This document shows, in pieces, positions 5,862 to 9,700 of a stretch of 9,700 bases of DNA. Every line of letters begins with the position of its first letter. Position 1 is the first letter of the stretch. Under the pieces are notes generated by a model. The model was not told where the DNA came from and did not search any database. It was given only the letters and a program-made list of their open reading frames with translations. Position numbers and translations under genes: made by a program. Source of the DNA: Terrimesophilobacter sp044508495 (lineage in GTDB: Bacteria; Actinomycetota; Actinomycetes; Actinomycetales; Microbacteriaceae); NCBI GenBank assembly GCA_044508495.1, contig JBIQHP010000083.1:1-9700 (forward strand), read 5' to 3'.

Positions 5862-7259
5862 GTGAGCACGCAAGGCGAATTCCGCATCGAGCACGACACC
5901 ATGGGCGAGGTGCGGGTCCCCGCGACCGCGCTCTATGCGGCGCAGACCCAGCGCGCCGTCGAGAACTTCCCGATCTCGGGGGCCGGCCTCGAGCCGGCGC
6001 AGATCGTCGCCCTCGCCCGCATCAAGCGCGCGGCGGCGATCGTCAACGGCGAGCTCGGCATCCTCGACCGGAAGATCGCTGACGCCATCGCCGATGCGGC
6101 GGACACGATCATCGACGGCGACCACCACGACCAGTTCCCCATCGACGTCTACCAGACCGGGAGCGGCACCTCGTCGAACATGAACATGAACGAGGTGCTC
6201 GCCTCGCTCGCGACGACGGCGCTCGGCGCCCCCGTGCATCCGAACGACCACGTCAACGCCTCGCAGTCCTCCAACGACGTCTTCCCGACCTCGGTGCACG
6301 TCGCCGTGACCGGCGCACTGCTCGCCGACCTCATCCCGGCGCTCGAGCACCTCGCCGGCTCGCTCGAGGCCAGGGCGAAGGAGTGGGCGAGCGTCGTCAA
6401 GTCCGGCCGCACCCACCTCATGGACGCGACGCCCGTCACCCTCGGCCAGGAGTTCGGCGGCTACGCGCGGCAGGTGCGACTCGGGGTCGAGCGCGTGCGG
6501 GCGACCATCGGCCGCGTCGCGGAGGTGCCCCTCGGGGGCACGGCCGTGGGAACCGGGATCAACACGCCGTCCGGTTTCCCGCAGCGGGTCATCGCGGTCC
6601 TCGCGAAGGAGTCCGGCCTGCCGATCACCGAGGCGGAGGACCACTTCGAGGCGCAGGGCGCGCGTGACGGGCTCGTCGAGGCCTCCGGAGCCCTGAGGGT
6701 GATCGCGGTGAGCCTCACCAAGATCTGCAACGACCTGCGCTGGATGGGCTCGGGACCGAACACCGGCCTCGCGGAGATCCATATCCCCGATCTCCAGCCC
6801 GGGTCCTCGATCATGCCGGGCAAGGTCAACCCGGTCATCCCCGAGGCTGTGCTCATGGTGTGCGCGCGGGTCGTCGGCAACGACGCGACGATCGCCTGGG
6901 CGGGGGCGAGCGGCTCCTTCGAGCTCAACGTCGCGATCCCGGTCATGGGCACGGCGCTGCTCGAGTCGATCCGGCTCCTGACCAACTCGAGCATCCTGCT
7001 CGCGGACAAGGTCGTCGACGGGCTCGAGGCGAATGTCGAACGCGCGCGAGCGCTCGCCGAGTCCTCTCCCTCGATCGTCACACCGCTCAACCGGGTGATC
7101 GGCTATGAGGCGGCGGCGAAGGTCGCCAAGAACGCGGTGGCCAGGGGCATCACGGTGCGCGAGTCCGTCGTCGAGCTCGGCTTCGTGGAACGCGGCGAGA
7201 TCACCGAGGAGCAGCTCGACGCACTGCTCGACGTGCTCGGCATGACCCACCCGGGCTGA
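5862..7259 (+). CDS. fumC: Class II fumarate hydratase
   Basis: FumC converts fumarate to malate in the TCA cycle as a cytosolic, iron-independent homotetramer. The length from GTG 5862 is 465 residues, standard for the class. Superfamily motifs are in order: SGTSSNMNMNEV (101-112), SSNDVFPTSVH (136-146), SGRTHLMDATPVTLGQE (181-197, with active-site H185) and the signature loop GSSIMPGKVNPV (314-325) carrying the catalytic serine. The N-terminus IEHDTMGEVRVP is typical of FumC, so this is not aspartase or argininosuccinate lyase. GTG 5862 is chosen for its upstream GAAGGA; ATG 5844 would add six residues. The frame stays open back to 5763 but would then overlap the carbonic anhydrase gene. 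It ends 18 bases from the tail of the opposing membrane-protein gene. Confidence 0.97.
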   Translation: MSTQGEFRIEHDTMGEVRVPATALYAAQTQRAVENFPISGAGLEPAQIVALARIKRAAAIVNGELGILDRKIADAIADAADTIIDGDHHDQFPIDVYQTGSGTSSNMNMNEVLASLATTALGAPVHPNDHVNASQSSNDVFPTSVHVAVTGALLADLIPALEHLAGSLEARAKEWASVVKSGRTHLMDATPVTLGQEFGGYARQVRLGVERVRATIGRVAEVPLGGTAVGTGINTPSGFPQRVIAVLAKESGLPITEAEDHFEAQGARDGLVEASGALRVIAVSLTKICNDLRWMGSGPNTGLAEIHIPDLQPGSSIMPGKVNPVIPEAVLMVCARVVGNDATIAWAGASGSFELNVAIPVMGTALLESIRLLTNSSILLADKVVDGLEANVERARALAESSPSIVTPLNRVIGYEAAAKVAKNAVARGITVRESVVELGFVERGEITEEQLDALLDVLGMTHPG

Positions 7260-7281
7260 AGCCTCCGGCCTCGGCGTTCAG
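7256..7281. terminator. Inverted repeat over the converging stop codons, possible bidirectional terminator
   Basis: CTGAAGCC (7256-7263) can pair with GGCGTTCAG (7273-7281) with one bulged G. The arms contain the fumC stop (7257-7259) and the stop of the minus-strand membrane gene (7278-7280). The loop is 9 bases and there is no U-tract. The 18-base spacer holds nothing else. Confidence 0.3.
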
Positions 7282-8054
7282 TCGACGAGGAGCGGGACCG
7301 AGAGGATGGCGTCGCCCTCGAGCGTGAGCACCGCGCGATCGCCGAGGGACGCGTTCAGCGGGATGGGTATGAGGACGGAGACGTTGAGGGCGCTCGCACG
7401 GGTGTTGCAGTCGGCGAGGTTCTCGGCGTTCGACCCGTCGGGCGGGTTCGCCTGGCCGTAGAAGACCCCCACGCGCACCGACTTCGCGTCCTCGCGGACG
7501 ACCACCGCGTGCGGGAAGCACCTCGCATCGCCCGCGACCCTCACGACGAGTCCCGCCGTGTCGAGGGCGACGAGACCGGTCGCCGGTTCGGTGCCGAGAT
7601 AGCCGTTCTCGGGCGTCGCGGACTCGAGCCCGAAGACGCCGAGGCCGAAGAGGTAGGGCGGCTGTCTCGTCTGGCCGTTGACGGCCTGGTAGCCGAGGAT
7701 CGGCTGTGCGACGAGGCCGGCCGGCGCCGTCTCGACCGGGTGGACGACCCGGTTGACGACGAGGGGGTCGGGCGACCCCCACATCCGCTCCACCGCCGTC
7801 GGCGGGGTCGGAGGGGGAGGCTGGCTGTCGATCCAGGAGCGGTGGGCCAGCAGCCCGCTCACGAGCATGGTCGCGAGTCCGAGGGCGGCGACGAGGCGGT
7901 ACAGGGTGTAGGCCGAACCGGTCGGCTCGTGGGCGTGCGGATCGCGGTAGCTCCAGCTCACGAGCGCGCGCCACTGGCTTCGCGGCGCGAGCAGGCCCCA
8001 GAAGAAGACGACCCCCAGGCTCACCAGAACGACGAGCAGAAGGATTGTCACCAC
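7278..8054 (-). CDS. Membrane protein with DUF6199-like N-terminus, function unknown
   Basis: The protein has 258 residues. Two membrane helices (~3-22 and ~52-70) flank a short cytoplasmic stretch, SQWRALVSWSYRDPHAHEPTGSAY. The pattern of a helix, W-R-x-(L/V)-x-x-W, R-DP-x(3)-EP, then a helix resembles the small actinobacterial DUF6199 domain; this is from memory, not a search. A proline-rich linker (SQPPPPTPP, 77-85) leads to a ~170-residue domain predicted outside the membrane. C179 and C216 are its only cysteines and could form a disulfide. The start is GTG 8054 or the adjacent GTG 8051; AAGG at 8059-8062 sits 4 or 7 bases upstream respectively, which slightly favours 8051. It follows phoH2 by 20 bases on the same strand, so the two are likely cotranscribed. 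Confidence 0.82.
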   Translation of the reverse strand: MVTILLLVVLVSLGVVFFWGLLAPRSQWRALVSWSYRDPHAHEPTGSAYTLYRLVAALGLATMLVSGLLAHRSWIDSQPPPPTPPTAVERMWGSPDPLVVNRVVHPVETAPAGLVAQPILGYQAVNGQTRQPPYLFGLGVFGLESATPENGYLGTEPATGLVALDTAGLVVRVAGDARCFPHAVVVREDAKSVRVGVFYGQANPPDGSNAENLADCNTRASALNVSVLIPIPLNASLGDRAVLTLEGDAILSVPLLVD

Positions 8055-8074
8055 TCGACCTTAACAGGTATCGG

Positions 8075-9433
8075 TCAGGCCACTTCGTTGCCCTCGAGGA
8101 GCTCGGTGACCAGCGCGGCGATGTCGGAACGCTCCGAACGTGTGAGCGTCACGTGGCCGAAGAGGTCATAGCCCTTGAGCGTCTCGATGACCGAGGCGAC
8201 CCCGTCGTGACGGCCGACCCGAAGGTTGTCCCGCTGGGCGACATCGTGGGTGAGCACGACCCGGGAGTTCTGCCCGATCCGGCTGAGGACCGTGAGGAGC
8301 ACGTTCCGCTCGAGGGACTGCGCCTCGTCGACGATCACGAAGGCGTCGTGCAGGGACCGACCGCGGATGTGGGTGAGCGGCAGCACCTCGAGGAGGCCCC
8401 TCTCGACGACCTCGTCGAGCACGTTCTGCGACACGACGGAGCCGAGGGTGTCGAAGACGGCCTGGGCCCAGGGGTTCATCTTCTCTGCGGCGTCGCCCGG
8501 CAGGTAGCCGAGCTCCTGGCCGCCGACCGCGTAAAGGGGGCGGAAGACCATGATCTTGCGGTGCTGCTGGCGCTCGAGCACGGCCTCGAGCCCCGCGCAC
8601 AGCGCGAGCGCCGACTTCCCGGTTCCCGCGCGGCCGCCGAGCGAGACGATCCCGAGCTCCGGATCGAGGAGCAGGTCGATCGCGAGACGCTGCTCCGCGG
8701 AGCGGCCGTGCAGGCCGAAGATGTCGCGATCGCCCCGCACGAGACGCAAGGTGCCAGGGGCGGTGACGCGGCCGAGCGCCGAACCGCGCTCCGAGTGGAT
8801 GACGAGGCCCGTGTTGACCGGAACGTCGGCGACGAGAGCGGTGCTGAGGCTCTCCTCGTCGTAGAGTCTCGACATCTCCTTCGAGCCGAGGTCGATCTCG
8901 GCCATCCCGGTCCAGCCCGAATCGACCGCGAGCTCCGCGCGATACTCCTCCGCGGCAAGGCCCACCGAGGCCGCCTTGACGCGCAGCGGCAGGTCCTTCG
9001 AGACGACCGTGACGTCCAGGCCGTCGCCGGCGAGGTTGAGCGCGACGGCGAGGATGCGGGAGTCGTTGTCGCCGAGCTGCAGGCCGGAGGGCAGGACGGC
9101 CGTGCTCGTGTGGTTGAGCTCGACGCGAAGGCTGCCACCCGATCCGACCGCGACGGGGAAGTCGAGCCTCTCGTGCTTGACCCTCAGATCGTCGAGGTTG
9201 CGCAGTGCCTGGCGGGCGAAGTAGCCGATCTCCGGGTCGTTGCGCTTCGACTCCAGCTCGCTGATGACGACGACCGGGAGGACGACGGCGTGCTCGGCGA
9301 ACCGGAAGATCGCCTTGGGATCGGAGAGGAGCACCGAGGTGTCGAGCACGTAGGTCTTCTCAGCCTGCCGGATCACCTCCCCGCTCTCCATCGACTGCCT
9401 GGTCTTCTGCTGGGGGGTCCGAGTCGTGGCCAC
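8075..9433 (-). CDS. phoH2: PhoH2: PIN ribonuclease domain fused to PhoH ATPase/helicase domain
   Basis: PhoH2 proteins couple a PIN endoribonuclease to a PhoH-type ATPase; mycobacterial members are described as RNA helicase-nucleases. From GTG 9433 the protein has 452 residues. The PIN domain (~28-165) shows YVLDTSVLL (D31), VISELESKR (E59) and GDNDSRIL (D122, D124). The PhoH domain (~237-445) has Walker A GGRAGTGKS (266-274, K273) and Walker B VIVDEAQ (D369, E370), followed by LSRIGQNSRVVLTHD. The protein is cytosolic. The start is uncertain: the frame is open to ATG 9487 (470 residues), with others at 9472, 9445 and 9391. GTG 9433 is preferred because GGAG (9440-9443) lies 6 bases upstream and third-position GC falls before this point. 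It is cotranscribed with the downstream membrane protein. Confidence 0.94.
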   Translation of the reverse strand: MATTRTPQQKTRQSMESGEVIRQAEKTYVLDTSVLLSDPKAIFRFAEHAVVLPVVVISELESKRNDPEIGYFARQALRNLDDLRVKHERLDFPVAVGSGGSLRVELNHTSTAVLPSGLQLGDNDSRILAVALNLAGDGLDVTVVSKDLPLRVKAASVGLAAEEYRAELAVDSGWTGMAEIDLGSKEMSRLYDEESLSTALVADVPVNTGLVIHSERGSALGRVTAPGTLRLVRGDRDIFGLHGRSAEQRLAIDLLLDPELGIVSLGGRAGTGKSALALCAGLEAVLERQQHRKIMVFRPLYAVGGQELGYLPGDAAEKMNPWAQAVFDTLGSVVSQNVLDEVVERGLLEVLPLTHIRGRSLHDAFVIVDEAQSLERNVLLTVLSRIGQNSRVVLTHDVAQRDNLRVGRHDGVASVIETLKGYDLFGHVTLTRSERSDIAALVTELLEGNEVA

Positions 9434-9439
9434 TGACTG

Positions 9440-9443
9440 CTCC
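9440..9443 (-). promoter_or_regulatory. Ribosome binding site favouring GTG 9433 of phoH2
   Basis: GGAG on the minus strand is followed by CAGTCA and GTG, an ideal 6-base spacer. The upstream ATG candidates (9445, 9472, 9487) have no comparable site. Confidence 0.5.
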
Positions 9444-9523
9444 ATCCCCGAACGCGGAGCGTTCCGGATCATGCCCGCTGCAGCCATACCGGTCTCGAAA
9501 GCGAACTTGCATGGCCGCTTCGG

Positions 9524-9540
9524 TCAGGCGCCGTGCCTGA
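9524..9540. other. Short perfect hairpin upstream of phoH2
   Basis: TCAGGC (9524-9529) pairs with GCCTGA (9535-9540) around a 5-base loop. It lies in the 199-base region between phoH2 and the next gene (9434-9632). A TANNNT box on the minus strand at 9548-9553 (TAGCGT) could place it in the phoH2 5' leader, but no -35 is visible. Apart from this and the hairpins at 9585-9629, I see nothing definite in that region. Confidence 0.3.
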
Positions 9541-9603
9541 TGTCTCGACGCTACGTGTAAGCGTGTGCGGAACCCATGACGACACGCCCGGGGCCGTGAT
9601 CGG

Positions 9604-9629
9604 GCGCGCCCCGTCTTCGCGGGGTGCGC
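9604..9629 (-). terminator. Strong hairpin downstream of the right-edge gene
   Basis: GCGCGCCCCG (9604-9613) pairs with CGGGGTGCGC (9620-9629), giving a 10-bp GC-rich stem with one G-T pair and a 6-base loop. It starts 3 bases beyond the stop of the minus-strand gene at 9633. There is no U-tract. It probably terminates that gene and insulates phoH2. Confidence 0.55.
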
Positions 9630-9632
9630 GGC

Positions 9633-9700
9633 TCAGAGGGTCGTGGCCGAGGCGAAGGACTGGAAGGCGGCGCGCAGCATGCCGAGGGTCTCCTCGGTCG
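9633..9700 (-). CDS. 3' end of an unidentified minus-strand gene (partial)
   Basis: The minus strand carries an open frame ending in TGA at 9633-9635. The last 21 residues read TEETLGMLRAAFQSFASATT plus a final L. All codons end in G or C, as in the neighbouring genes, and a strong hairpin follows directly. This is why I take it as the tail of a real gene entering from the right. The fragment looks helical and is too short to name a family. Confidence 0.6.
   Translation of the reverse strand, partial: TEETLGMLRAAFQSFASATTL

Noticed and set aside
177..9058. Repeated GGATGC/GCATCC hexamers, 14 noticed by eye across the window
   Set aside because: This is only about twofold above a rough composition-based expectation, mostly inside coding regions, with no regular spacing or strand pattern.
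8045..9436. 463-codon plus-strand open frame over phoH2
   Set aside because: The minus strand encodes clear PIN and PhoH motifs, so this is a shadow frame.
9548..9564. ACGCT/AGCGT inverted repeat with 7-base loop upstream of phoH2
   Set aside because: Five-base arms are too short to support an operator or RNA hairpin without conservation data.

Overview
The window is high-GC DNA with strong G/C preference at third codon positions. It looks like chromosome of an actinobacterium, most likely Microbacteriaceae or a close relative. The assignment rests on the neighbourhood ispH, xseA-xseB, DUF4245, fumC and PIN-PhoH (PhoH2), which recalls the Mycobacterium tuberculosis Rv1095-Rv1110 region, together with actinobacterial-style leaderless starts. 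I saw no tRNA, rRNA, CRISPR array, insertion sequence or prophage gene. No stretch longer than about 300 bases lacks a gene.

Left part (1-2979). A minus-strand ispH, with its C-terminus cut by the window edge, is divergent from a plus-strand two-gene unit. That unit is a DEDDh 3'-5' exonuclease (992-1567) overlapping by ATGA with a 443-residue protein (1564-2895). I recognise the second only as a probable polymerase-beta-fold nucleotidyltransferase, from a GS-x11-DxD signature. This pair sits between ispH and xseA, which are near neighbours in M. tuberculosis. Copies of a 13-bp promoter-like sequence lie in front of the exonuclease and in front of xseA. This is the least explained and most interesting part of the window. 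Two hairpins separate the pair from xseA.

Middle (2980-7259). xseA and xseB encode both subunits of exonuclease VII. They are followed by a DUF4245 membrane-anchored protein, a beta-class carbonic anhydrase and class II fumarase, all on the plus strand with gaps of 28 bases or less. xseA, xseB and ispH each have a TAGNCT box 6-7 bases before the start codon, the geometry of leaderless transcription. The xseA stop codon forms part of the xseB box.

Right part (7260-9700). A convergent minus-strand unit holds phoH2 (PIN nuclease plus PhoH ATPase) followed by a membrane protein with a DUF6199-like N-terminus. The tails of fumC and the membrane gene meet at a small inverted repeat covering both stop codons. 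Upstream of phoH2 is a roughly 200-base leader region with hairpins, then the last 22 codons of another minus-strand gene.

Most genes are housekeeping: isoprenoid precursor synthesis, DNA repair, CO2/bicarbonate balance, the TCA cycle and RNA metabolism. The accessory interest lies in the exonuclease-nucleotidyltransferase pair and in the promoter architecture.
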